Source: Frateuria defendens | Lineage (GTDB): Bacteria; Pseudomonadota; Gammaproteobacteria; Xanthomonadales; Rhodanobacteraceae | Reading direction: 5' to 3' | Assembly (NCBI RefSeq): GCF_001182895.1 | Contig: NZ_LFQR01000007.1 | Location: 49,839-113,838 of the forward strand | Length of the DNA: 64,000 nucleotides | Part shown: one piece after another, positions 57,862 through 64,000 of the stretch | How the letters are laid out: the number at the start of each line of letters is the position of its first letter | Position numbering within the stretch: position 1 is the stretch's first letter | Notes under the pieces: generated by a model | What the model was told of the DNA's origin: nothing | Database searches by the model: none | Seen by the model: only the letters and a program-made list of their open reading frames with translations | Made by a program: the position numbers and the translations under genes

Positions 57862-58890
57862 ATGGAGTCCAAAAACCGCATGCTCAAAGCGTTGCGTACC
57901 ATGTTCATCGCCGCAGTTTCGTGGAGCAGCGTGAACGCGATGGCGGCCACCCTCTCCATAAGAGATGGCTCCATCCAGTTCAAGTCAAGCATTGCCGTGC
58001 CCGCCAATGTCCAGATCTACCAGGAAATAGGTGTATCCACGACTTCCATCTCTTACTTCAACTTCAGGCGCCCTGATTGGTTGCTCGGAGGCTGCAAGAT
58101 AAATCAGGTAACATCCGTGATGGGTGGCGTTCCCGTACCCAATATGGCAGGCACCTATAAAACCGGCGTCCCAGGTGTCGCGGTGCAGATTTTTTCGGAT
58201 TATTCGGTAGGGCAAGGAAGCGGCTGGAATCCCCGCCTGGCCCCGCACTTGTCTTCTTTCGACTCCCCTGATTTCACCTACCCGCCGCCTACCTGGCATG
58301 CCTATGCCAAGTTGATTTACATAGGCGGCGCTACCGGCAGCGGGCCTGTCGGCGCACTGCCACGGCTGAGTGTCCGTTTCAGCTCACCTTACGTATGGTT
58401 TCACCGGTGTCATTTCTCTCCGGTCAGCATCACTATTTCGGCTTTGTCCTCGCCAAGTGTGGTTTTTTCCGCCTGTACCGTTACCACCAGATCGCCGTCG
58501 GTGGCATTGCCGAACATTAGTGCGAGCGATCTGCCCGGAGTCGGCTCGACCCGAGGCGATACCCGTTTCAGAATCGGCTTGCAATGCAAATCGGGATCGA
58601 AGGTGTATGTCACCCTGACCGACGCCAACAATCCAGGCAACAGGTCGGACGCGCTGACGCTCTCATCGGACTCCACCGCCGGGGGCGTAGGGCTGCGCCT
58701 GCTGCGCGACGACGGATCGGCAGTCAAGTACGGCCCGGAATCGTCCGCCGCGGGCACCGAGAACCAGTGGCTGGTAGGGGCGTCGTCGGAGGTGACGGAC
58801 ATCAGCCTGACGGCGCAGTACACGAGGACCGGGATGGTCAAGGCTGGCACCGTGAAAGGCCATGCGTTATTCACCATGAGTTATCAATGA
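57862..58890 (+). CDS. Fimbrial tip-adhesin-like protein (receptor domain plus pilin domain)
   Basis: 342 aa. A signal peptide (LRTMFIAAVSWSSVNAMAA) is followed by a 170-residue N-terminal domain ('NVQIYQEIGVSTTSISYFNF') that fits a receptor-binding head. The C-terminal half is a pilin: 'SVVFSACTVTTRSPSVALPN', a second Cys in 'RIGLQCKSG', 'GTENQWLVGASSEV', and the terminal strand 'GHALFTMSYQ'. Two-domain adhesins normally close a chaperone-usher operon, but this one lies about 3.9 kb from the usher, behind dps, the YadA remnant, an EAL gene and an amidase. Phage remnant sequence begins eight bases after its stop. Confidence 0.85.
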   Translation: MESKNRMLKALRTMFIAAVSWSSVNAMAATLSIRDGSIQFKSSIAVPANVQIYQEIGVSTTSISYFNFRRPDWLLGGCKINQVTSVMGGVPVPNMAGTYKTGVPGVAVQIFSDYSVGQGSGWNPRLAPHLSSFDSPDFTYPPPTWHAYAKLIYIGGATGSGPVGALPRLSVRFSSPYVWFHRCHFSPVSITISALSSPSVVFSACTVTTRSPSVALPNISASDLPGVGSTRGDTRFRIGLQCKSGSKVYVTLTDANNPGNRSDALTLSSDSTAGGVGLRLLRDDGSAVKYGPESSAAGTENQWLVGASSEVTDISLTAQYTRTGMVKAGTVKGHALFTMSYQ

Positions 58891-58898
58891 AGACCGGC

Positions 58899-59139
58899 AC
58901 GGTACGCGACAGCGGCCGGCGTCCCAACAATACTGGACTGTGCGCGGCGAGCAGCTGTACCGCAGCTCGCGGAAGCCCTCGGGGCTGATGTGCCAGAGAC
59001 GGCGGCGTGGACGGCGAAGGCCAGCGCGAGCAGTGCGAACGCGAGGACTTCCAGGCTCCCCAGCCCCGGCCCTTGACTTCGCATAATGTATAGGCTCTTC
59101 CGTTGCGTCACGCATAATCGCCGACCTCCGTTTCTGCAT
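58899..59139 (-). pseudogene. Decayed left-hand copy of the inovirus regulator gene
   Basis: From the ATG at 59139 it reads MQKRRSAIMRDATEEPIHYA, 'RRRLWHISPEGFRELRYSC', then skips about 39 nt that in the right-hand copy encode 'FLSRRRCAEFLGVSL', and ends with 'RTVQYCWDAGRCRVP'. 58899-59092 is a direct repeat of 61261-61490. It shows that an earlier or tandem copy of the same phage lay here and has been eroded up to the adhesin gene. Confidence 0.8.
59076..59103. other. Left dif-like attachment site
   Basis: The XerC arm ACTTCGCATAA and centre TGTATA are identical to the right-hand dif, but the XerD arm is GGCTCTTCCGT, not TTATGTCAAAT. This is as expected for an attP-derived junction of a phage that uses dif. 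Confidence 0.8.
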
Positions 59140-59536
59140 TATGCGTGTGATTATCAGCGGGTGGCAAATGGTTCATTTCGAGGCCTGAAAATTCGGCATT
59201 GATCGCCGCAACTTCGGCCTCATGCTTGGCGAGTAATGGGGAGATTTTCTCCGGTTCGATATCGCAGGCGATCTTGAGCAGGTGCCACTGCACGCTCACC
59301 GGGTAGAACTCGCCGAGGCGGTCCAAGGCCAGCAGCGCCAAGCGCGCCTGCAGCTCGCCGTTGAAGGCTTCGGCGAAGTCCGTCGCGCTGGCCCACGGTG
59401 CGCCGTCCTCGGTGTACCAAGGTTCCCCAGGTGGCGGAGTGATGTGGCGAGTAGCGGAGTAGTAGGCCTGCAGGGCGATGCGGCAGGCGTCCTCGGCGGA
59501 GAAGAAACGGCATTGCGCCGCGTAATCCGGATTCAT
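59108..59536 (-). CDS. Uncharacterised inovirus-element protein (142 aa)
   Basis: Start MNPDYAAQCRFFSAEDACRI has AAAGGA eight bases upstream. The protein is acidic, soluble and mostly helical, with no membrane segment or signal peptide, so it is not a coat protein. 'PWYTEDGAPWASATDFAEAF' is a Trp-rich patch. I recognise no family. It is the last gene before the left attachment site, the place where inoviruses often carry cargo, and its reading frame is intact although the neighbouring phage copy is decayed. Confidence 0.65.
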   Translation of the reverse strand: MNPDYAAQCRFFSAEDACRIALQAYYSATRHITPPPGEPWYTEDGAPWASATDFAEAFNGELQARLALLALDRLGEFYPVSVQWHLLKIACDIEPEKISPLLAKHEAEVAAINAEFSGLEMNHLPPADNHTHNAETEVGDYA

Positions 59537-59574
59537 GCGAACATTCCTTTGGGGCGCGAGCCCCTGTTGTGGTT

Positions 59575-59682
59575 GAGGCCCCCGTTCATGCTTGCCGGCT
59601 GGCGGGGGCCTCGCTTTGTGTGCGCCGTGCTGCCTTCGGCGGCGGCTGACGCCTGATCCGCCGAAGAAGGCCAGCACGGCGC
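59575..59682. other. Two strong hairpins in the phage intergenic region
   Basis: Hairpin 1 pairs GAGGCCCCCG (59575-59584) with CGGGGGCCTC (59603-59612). Hairpin 2 pairs GCGCCGTGCTG (59622-59632) with CAGCACGGCGC (59672-59682) and, inside it, CTTCGGCGG with CCGCCGAAG. In filamentous phages such stacked hairpins form the replication origin or packaging signal; that role is inferred from position and shape. Confidence 0.6.
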
Positions 59683-59686
59683 GCCC

Positions 59687-59932
59687 TCAATCGTCCTCGA
59701 ACAGCTGCAAGCGGTCGCGCATAAGCCCTTCCAGTTCCATCACGACCTCGGCGCACCAGCGCGATTGCAACCCCTTGCAGGGCTTACCGTCGCGCACCTT
59801 GCTCCACGCATAGGCGTAGGCCTCGACCGCCAGAGAAGCCACCTCGGCCTCACTCACCCCCACGGCAGCGGCGGCCGCAGGATCGGCGCTTCCGCCCACC
59901 ATCCAGTCATCGTGTTCAAGTTGTGCGCTCAT
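59687..59932 (-). CDS. Small inovirus-element protein (81 aa)
   Basis: Start ATG overlaps the rep stop by four bases (ATGA), so it is translated with Rep, in the place where filamentous phages encode a single-stranded DNA-binding protein (gV) or RstB-like protein. The sequence ('VGVSEAEVASLAVEAYAYAW', acidic end 'RLQLFEDD') does not clearly match either. Predicted helical and acidic. No function assigned. Confidence 0.65.
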   Translation of the reverse strand: MSAQLEHDDWMVGGSADPAAAAAVGVSEAEVASLAVEAYAYAWSKVRDGKPCKGLQSRWCAEVVMELEGLMRDRLQLFEDD

Positions 59933-60711
59933 GCCAGGTACTCCGGTTTCTTCGAGAGAGTAAGCACGCCGTGCCGGAACTCGACGCACCATGGGGTAGG
60001 GACGTACTCACCAGTCCGCAGATCGACCAAGCCGCCCGAGCACCGCAACACTGCCGGCGCCGTGATCGCGTCACATGCATCGTCGTCGGGGTCGTAGTCG
60101 CCAGATTCGATCAGCGCATTTCGCATGGCACTGGCAGCAAGGAAGCGTGAGACGAAGGCCTGATCACGCGCCCAGCCCGGCAGCAACGTCTCGCGCAGTG
60201 CGATGCGGGCGGAGTCGTCGTGACCGCCGTTGCCGTGCAGGCGCACGCCCTTCGGCAGGCGCTTGAGGTCTTCCGGCCGGGTCTTGGTGGCGTACTTGAC
60301 CATGTAGCCGATGGGGTTGCGGGCCGTCTCGATCTTGCTCGAACCGTGCGGCCACCAGCCGCACACGTCAGGCCTGGGCAGCCGCAACCGGCGCGGCACC
60401 CAGACGACAACGTGGTAATGCAGCGCGCCGCGCTTTTGCAGTTCCGCGACCCAGACGAAGCGGCAGGCCGCGCCACGGCGCTGGAACCACTGGCGCATGA
60501 GGCGGATGAAGCGCGAGACGTGGCAGCGCTCCCACTCGCCCCGATGGCGATAGGTGAGGGTAATGAAGGTCTTGCGGTAGGCCGAGCGGCCAAGCCCCTG
60601 CGAGTCGTAATCCGCGCGCATCTCATGAAGCTTGGCCGCCTGGGTGATCGTCCGGCGCAGCCGGCGGCAACGCATCTGGCGCGGCTCGAGAACGATGGCC
60701 TCAGCGTCCAT
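59929..60711 (-). CDS. Inovirus replication initiation protein (HUH rolling-circle Rep)
   Basis: 260 aa. The HUH metal motif is in 'KRGALHYHVVVWVPR' (His98, His100), and the catalytic Tyr is in 'NPIGYMVKYATKT' (Tyr136 or Tyr140, with Lys139). 'KTFITLTYRHRGEW' is motif 1. It nicks the plus origin and starts rolling-circle replication, and is equivalent to RstA/pII of other filamentous phages. GGGAGGA lies before the ATG. The stop overlaps the next small gene. Confidence 0.88.
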   Translation of the reverse strand: MDAEAIVLEPRQMRCRRLRRTITQAAKLHEMRADYDSQGLGRSAYRKTFITLTYRHRGEWERCHVSRFIRLMRQWFQRRGAACRFVWVAELQKRGALHYHVVVWVPRRLRLPRPDVCGWWPHGSSKIETARNPIGYMVKYATKTRPEDLKRLPKGVRLHGNGGHDDSARIALRETLLPGWARDQAFVSRFLAASAMRNALIESGDYDPDDDACDAITAPAVLRCSGGLVDLRTGEYVPTPWCVEFRHGVLTLSKKPEYLA

Positions 60712-61490
60712 GCATCCTCCCGAAGCCTTGTGCGAAGCGGCTTCGGGCGAAGCGCGTTCCACTTGTTGAAGAGATGACAAGCCCCGCCGAGCTTGCCGGC
60801 AAAGCGCTACGCGCTTCACCGGCAACCCCGGCCATCGCATGGACAGGAGAGTGGGGGAAGCATGACTGCGGTTCCCCCGGGAAAGTGCCTTGCACTTCCC
60901 CGGGGGAATCCTCGTTGAGGTGGCGAGAAAAAGCGGTTGGCGTGGATGCGGCTTCGATGGGAGTAGGGGCCGCGCGTCCTGCGGACGGCGCGGCCTCCCC
61001 GGCTTCGGGTTGAAGCGTGACGGCCTCCCGGCCTCGCGGGGGCGGTGCCCCCACACCCCCAATATCGCCCCGGTCGTAGGCCTCGCGCCAGAGACGGGCC
61101 AGCTGAACGATGCTCCACCATCGGCGCATGTCCTCGGCACGGAACTCCCGGCCTTCGGGCGAACACAGGCCGGAGTGCCCGAGCGTCCAGCCAGACCAAG
61201 CGTCGTTGAGTGCGCCGAGGTCGCCCAGACGGCGAAGGCGGAGCAGGCGCACCGCGGACCACGGTACGCGACAGCGGCCGGCGTCCCAATACTGGACCGT
61301 GCGCAGCGACACGCCGAGGAACTCGGCGCATCGGCGGCGGCTCAGAAAGCAGCTGTGCCGCAGCTCGCGGAAGCCCTCGGGGCTGATGTGCCAGAGACGG
61401 CGGCGTGGACGGCGAAGGCCAGCGCGAGCAGTGCGAACGCGAGGACTTCCAGGCTCCCCAGCCCCGGCCCTTGACTTCGCATAATGTATA
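60701..61490 (-). CDS. Inovirus HTH regulator (possible Xer-recombination activator), 5' end lost across dif
   Basis: The frame runs from the dif core with no ATG; the first available internal start is a GTG at 61312. Residues read 'RRRLWHISPEGFRELRHSCF', 'LSRRRCAEFLGVSLRTVQYW', 'DAGRCRVPWSAVRLLRLRRL', a helix-turn-helix protein typical of Xanthomonadales filamentous phages and similar in pattern to VC1465-type Xer activation factors. The C-terminal ~110 residues are low-complexity. In the integrated state the gene is cut from its start, which lies at 59139 beyond the left attachment site. Joining 59139-59093 to 61490-60701 gives 837 nt, in frame, 278 codons plus stop. Confidence 0.72.
60872..60908. 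other. 17-bp hairpin between regulator and rep
   Basis: TTCCCCCGGGAAAGTGC (60872-60888) pairs with GCACTTCCCCGGGGGAA (60892-60908) with one mismatch and a 3-nt loop. It lies about 160 bp upstream of the rep start, within the low-complexity tail of the regulator frame. A smaller hairpin GCGC-TAC-GCGC is nearby at about 60800. Either an attenuator or part of the phage origin. Confidence 0.5.
61261..61490. repeat. Right copy of the phage-end direct repeat
   Basis: Matches 58899-59092 nearly base for base apart from a 39-nt segment missing and a 3-nt insertion in the left copy. Both copies end at the dif core TGTATA. Confidence 0.9.
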
Positions 61491-61501
61491 TTATGTCAAA
61501 T
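61474..61501. other. dif: Chromosomal dif site (XerCD)
   Basis: ACTTCGCATAA-TGTATA-TTATGTCAAAT. The core and XerD arm agree with the E. coli dif (CGCATAA TGTATA TTATGT.AAAT) at nearly every position. dif resolves chromosome dimers at the replication terminus, so this window probably includes the terminus. Confidence 0.85.
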
Positions 61502-61529
61502 ATCGTCGCCGCCATGGCACGCTGGCTGC

Positions 61530-61886
61530 ATGGCTTCGCGCTTTGCTGCACGGACCGCGCGCATGCCTCGCCCTCACCACCGCTTGAACTGGCTCTACGA
61601 CGAACGCACACAGACGTTCTCAACCCCGGCCGGCACTGTCTCGCTTCGCGAACTCGCGCAGTGCCGCGTCGCCCTCAACAACGGACACCTCGACCTAACC
61701 GGACCCTGGGCCGGCTGGCGCCTGCGCGCCGACGTGATGCCGCAGTTCCTAAGGTGGCTTGACGAGTGCGCGCGACGCGACGCCGCCGCCTGCGGGCTGA
61801 ACCACCGGCCGCCGCGCCGGCTGTTCGTCGTCACTACCGAAGCGGCCGATCCGCAAGCACGCCGGCGCAATGAACCGGGCGACTGA
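61530..61886 (+). CDS. Small phage-like uncharacterised protein
   Basis: 118 aa. 'RLNWLYDERTQTFSTPAGTV' and 'NNGHLDLTGPWAGWRLRADV' recall small regulatory proteins encoded beside filamentous prophages of this order. A start at 61563 (MPRPHHRLNWLY) is as likely as 61530. No ribosome-binding site is clear. Its 3' end overlaps the convergent lipoprotein gene by about 50 bp. It may be a remnant from another phage integrated at the same dif. Confidence 0.45.
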   Translation: MASRFAARTARMPRPHHRLNWLYDERTQTFSTPAGTVSLRELAQCRVALNNGHLDLTGPWAGWRLRADVMPQFLRWLDECARRDAAACGLNHRPPRRLFVVTTEAADPQARRRNEPGD

Positions 61887-62214
61887 TCGTGCCGACCTGC
61901 GCATAGCTATTTCCGTCAGCCTGAATCACGACGCCACCAACACAACGCTGATCCGATGCAAGAACACGGTGGCGATATTCGTCCTGCCGCCGCCTAACTT
62001 CGTCATCTTTGATCGAATCAGCGACGCCCTGACCAATCGCCCCAACATAAGCGCTCGCCGACTTTACAGCCCTCGATTCAACAAACGAACGAGTAGCCGC
62101 ACGCACGCGATCCGGGCCGCGATCATCAGCATCACCACACGCAACGAGCAACGCAGCAGCCGACACACACACCAGGCGCACCAGCTCGGCAGTAAACCTC
62201 GACGAAGTGTCCAT
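61834..62214 (-). CDS. Putative lipoprotein
   Basis: 126 aa from the ATG at 62214, with AGGGGAAAG upstream; the frame is open further. The leader ends in the lipobox LLVAC ('LVCVSAAALLVACGDADD'), so it should be lipidated. The mature part is charged ('KSASAYVGAIGQGVADSIKD') with two Cys ('SDQRCVGGVVIQ', 'PVHCAGVL'). No family recognised. An 8-bp inverted repeat CTGACAGC-CCA-GCTGTCAG lies upstream at 62272-62290 and may be an operator. Confidence 0.6.
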   Translation of the reverse strand: MDTSSRFTAELVRLVCVSAAALLVACGDADDRGPDRVRAATRSFVESRAVKSASAYVGAIGQGVADSIKDDEVRRRQDEYRHRVLASDQRCVGGVVIQADGNSYAQVGTISRPVHCAGVLADRPLR

Positions 62215-62329
62215 ACTTTCCCCTATATCCGTGACGGGGAATTGTGCACCTTCGGTGCGGGTCAATGCCAACTGACAGCCCAGCTGTCAGTCGGCATCGA
62301 CCGGGACTTTGCACAACGATTTTTTGCAT

Positions 62330-62431
62330 GACGTGACGAAAAGCAGCGCGTGATGACCGCCCCCGCCTGCCGACCCGCCCGAACAAGTCCTGCGGACTTG
62401 CCCGTTCGGCTCGCCCCGACTGCCCCGCCTT
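62330..62431. repeat. ~100-bp direct repeat, copy 1
   Basis: Begins ACGTGACGAAA and ends GACTGCCCCGCCTT; matched by 62613-62714. Inside, GAACAAGTCC-TGC-GGACTTG(CCC)GTTC forms an imperfect hairpin. The 180 bp between the copies shows no gene. Confidence 0.8.
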
Positions 62432-62612
62432 GACAGGCTGAAAAGCGGGTTTTGCGGGAATGGGTGGAGGATCACCCTGGACGAGGCAACGCAGCCCCCA
62501 GGAGGGGGCTGGATGACCGCCCCGCTTCCTCGACAGCAAAAGAGCGTGTCCGTCTGGCGGATGCGGGAACGTGGAGTGCACGGGCCGCCGACGGCGGCAT
62601 GTTGATTCCCGT

Positions 62613-62714
62613 GACGTGACGAAAGATCGCGCATAGTGGCCGCCCCCGCCTGCCGACCCGCCCGAACAAGTCCTGCGGACTTGCCCGTTCGGCTTGCCCC
62701 GACTGCCCCGCCTT
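62613..62714. repeat. ~100-bp direct repeat, copy 2, abutting the IS630 remnant
   Basis: Same sequence as 62330-62431 with few changes, all in the left third and one in the right (GGCTCG/GGCTTG). Its right end coincides with the point where the transposase fragment begins. Confidence 0.8.
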
Positions 62715-62921
62715 CCGCCCTACAGCCCGGAACTCAATCCGGCCGAACATCTCTGGAAGGCGATTCGTGGGGACTGCTTTGCCAACGCGGTCTTCAGGGA
62801 TCTCGATGCCGTTGAGCAGACCCTCGTCGAGGGCCTGCAAACCCTCGAAACCGATCCATCCCGAACCCAGGCTTTGACCGGGTTCACATGGATTACTTCT
62901 ATATCTTTGAACGCAAATTAG
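62709..62921 (+). pseudogene. IS630-family transposase, C-terminal fragment
   Basis: 'LPPYSPELNPAEHLWKAIRG' is the last catalytic segment of IS630-type DDE transposases (Glu of the triad), followed by 'DAVEQTLVEGLQTLE' and 'FTWITSISLNAN'. Nothing of the N-terminal two thirds is present; similarity starts at the right end of the second direct repeat. Confidence 0.85.
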
Positions 62922-62947
62922 TATAAATCAATGCATTAATAGCCTTG

Positions 62948-63799
62948 TCAAGGCACGCCCAGTTGTAACACCCGTGGAAATTCATTCATGGACAACGCGA
63001 AGATTCCGACGCACATGTAGACGGCGGAAGCCAGCAGAACGGCAGCCATGGCGACTTTTCTCACCTTGGTCGTATCCCTTGCACGCAGGCACCCTTCCAG
63101 CAATAGCAATGGAAGCAGGTAAGAGCCGAAGTCAATCACGAAATTCATGGGGCCATCCAGGTTGTCGGTGACCCAGAGACCGCCGGTGAATAAATACCAG
63201 GCAAACAGATCAAGACGCAGGAACCACACGGCGTTGGCTACCATGAACAAGCGCAATGCCCAACGCCGGTGGCTTTGGATCTCGCCTCTGCGGGCACGAC
63301 TCCATGCTATGGCGGCAAAAGCGATGGTCAGTACCGTATCGAAGCTTAGCGCCGCCAGGCCCAATTTGCTGTTGCCGCTTATTCCCACCCCCCGCACCCA
63401 GGTCATCCAGAGGCCGGTGATACCGCACCCCAGTGCGGTCACCATGAAAGCGCGCCCATTCCACCGGTGAAAACCAATGGCGTGACGCCGGAGCCACGGA
63501 AGCAGCTGCAGTGCACCACCGAACGAAATAACAGCAGCCAGCATGACGTGAGCGCCAAAATATGCATTCCAGGCGTGGTCACCCGCCACATATCCTTTGA
63601 AGAGGTCGTGATTCCGGTTCCATAACTCGATCCTCCCCGTCACGATGGTGCGGCCGTAAAAACCGGCGATGTAGTAAAGAAACGCCCACTGTCCGATCAA
63701 TGTGACCGCCCACCACGACGCAATGGAGAACGACAGGAAGCGTTCTGCCTTGTGTGGACGTGCGGGCGACTTGATGGCGGTTGCGATGGTGGCGGACAT
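62948..63799 (-). CDS. DUF2306-type integral membrane protein
   Basis: 283 aa, about seven to eight hydrophobic segments. His-rich spots between helices ('AWNAYFGAHVMLAAVISFGG', 'RRHAIGFHRWNGRAFMVTAL', 'EIQSHRRWALRLFMVANAVW') are typical of DUF2306 proteins, which resemble heme-binding membrane proteins; the role is not established. AAAGGAAAG stands before the ATG. G+C is lower than in most of the window. Divergent from the gene starting at 63954. Confidence 0.82.
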   Translation of the reverse strand: MSATIATAIKSPARPHKAERFLSFSIASWWAVTLIGQWAFLYYIAGFYGRTIVTGRIELWNRNHDLFKGYVAGDHAWNAYFGAHVMLAAVISFGGALQLLPWLRRHAIGFHRWNGRAFMVTALGCGITGLWMTWVRGVGISGNSKLGLAALSFDTVLTIAFAAIAWSRARRGEIQSHRRWALRLFMVANAVWFLRLDLFAWYLFTGGLWVTDNLDGPMNFVIDFGSYLLPLLLLEGCLRARDTTKVRKVAMAAVLLASAVYMCVGIFALSMNEFPRVLQLGVP

Positions 63800-63953
63800 A
63801 TGAACTTTCCTTTGTTTGCCTGTTCTGTTGCGGCGCTGGCGAATATGATGGCCGCCTCAAACTCCGCGTGCAACACCATGCCATATCTAATCTTGCCCCC
63901 GTTCCACGGACACCCGGATAAGCGATTCACTATCGCCATCTGGAGTGAGCAAG

Positions 63954-64000
63954 ATGACCAAACAGGCAGAGAGCAAGGTAAAGCGGCAGCGCTTCAGCGA
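63954..64000 (+). CDS. Start of an unidentified gene (cut by window edge)
   Basis: MTKQAESKVKRQRFS after GGAGTGAG. Fifteen residues are too few to name a family; the basic opening would fit a small DNA-binding regulator. Divergent from the DUF2306 gene. Confidence 0.4.
   Translation, partial: MTKQAESKVKRQRFS

Larger units (their letters stand above)
59076..61501. mobile_element. Minimal filamentous-phage (inovirus) element integrated at dif, RS1-like
   Basis: The element is bounded by two dif-type sites (59076-59103, decayed, and 61474-61501, intact) and encodes on the minus strand a regulator, a rolling-circle Rep, and two small proteins. No gene for coat proteins, pIII or the Zot/pI assembly ATPase is present in the 2.4 kb. 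This is the content of a satellite such as RS1 of CTX phage, or of a deleted prophage. Filamentous phages of Xanthomonadales use host XerCD at dif; the sites here match that route. Confidence 0.85.

Noticed and set aside
58663..58877. Minus-strand ORFs opposite the tip-adhesin gene
   Set aside because: They overlap the well-supported pilin domain on the + strand and lack any recognisable feature.

Overview
The window is G+C-rich, densely coded gammaproteobacterial chromosome. Gene content points to the Lysobacterales (Xanthomonadales), possibly Rhodanobacteraceae: lolA-rarA-serS in sequence, a long LigA followed directly by epmA, 'GTAGGAGCGCGC' inverted repeats, and a filamentous-phage element sitting on a dif site. 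The assignment is by gene content and sequence style only; no search was run.

Layout. 1-8.3 kb is core: a cut-off TetR regulator, a histidine phosphatase, lolA, a YoaK-type membrane protein, rarA, a Tat-type glycosylasparaginase overlapping cutC, a small membrane protein, serS and tRNA-Ser(TGA) with a terminator. 8.4-12.4 kb is an accessory patch of visibly lower G+C: a multiply frameshifted IS1595-family transposase, an OLD-like ATPase/TOPRIM protein and a convergent single-pass membrane protein. 12.7-18.2 kb returns to ordinary genes: an RluA-type pseudouridine synthase, a tandem OsmC pair, a small lipoprotein, and an NfeD protease coupled to a stomatin.

18.3-33.1 kb is a stress and low-oxygen cluster: acetate kinase, phosphoketolase, four universal stress proteins, an SDR, a P1B-5-like metal ATPase with a C-terminal hemerythrin domain, a GNAT acetyltransferase, a type-2 thymidine/AMP phosphorylase translationally coupled to a PRPP synthetase, and a beta-CASP metallohydrolase. 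Two FNR/ANR-like dyads (22835-22848 and 26699-26712) stand at its promoters. Together these enzymes could feed nucleoside- or PRPP-derived pentose phosphate into acetyl phosphate and ATP; that is inference.

33.8-44.2 kb holds a secreted glycosidase-like protein, two MFS transporters, a cation/proton antiporter, a secreted DUF4189-like protein, a rearrangement scar (a truncated gene abutting a frameshifted PAP2 phosphatase), ligA and epmA. 44.3-58.9 kb is a surface/biofilm region: a BvgS/EvgS-type hybrid kinase divergent from an RcsB-like regulator, a chaperone-usher fimbrial operon containing a 133-bp tandem duplication over the usher start, Dps, a frameshifted YadA-like adhesin, an EAL protein, an AmiD-type amidase and a tip-adhesin-like gene detached from its operon.

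59.1-61.5 kb is a minimal inovirus element (rep, regulator and two small genes, no coat or Zot gene) integrated at a recognisable dif site. Integration splits its regulator gene: joining the two ends in silico restores one frame of 837 nt. An older, internally deleted copy of the regulator lies on its left. 61.5-64 kb carries a small phage-like ORF, a lipoprotein, ~100-bp direct repeats, an IS630-family remnant, a DUF2306-type membrane protein and the start of another gene.
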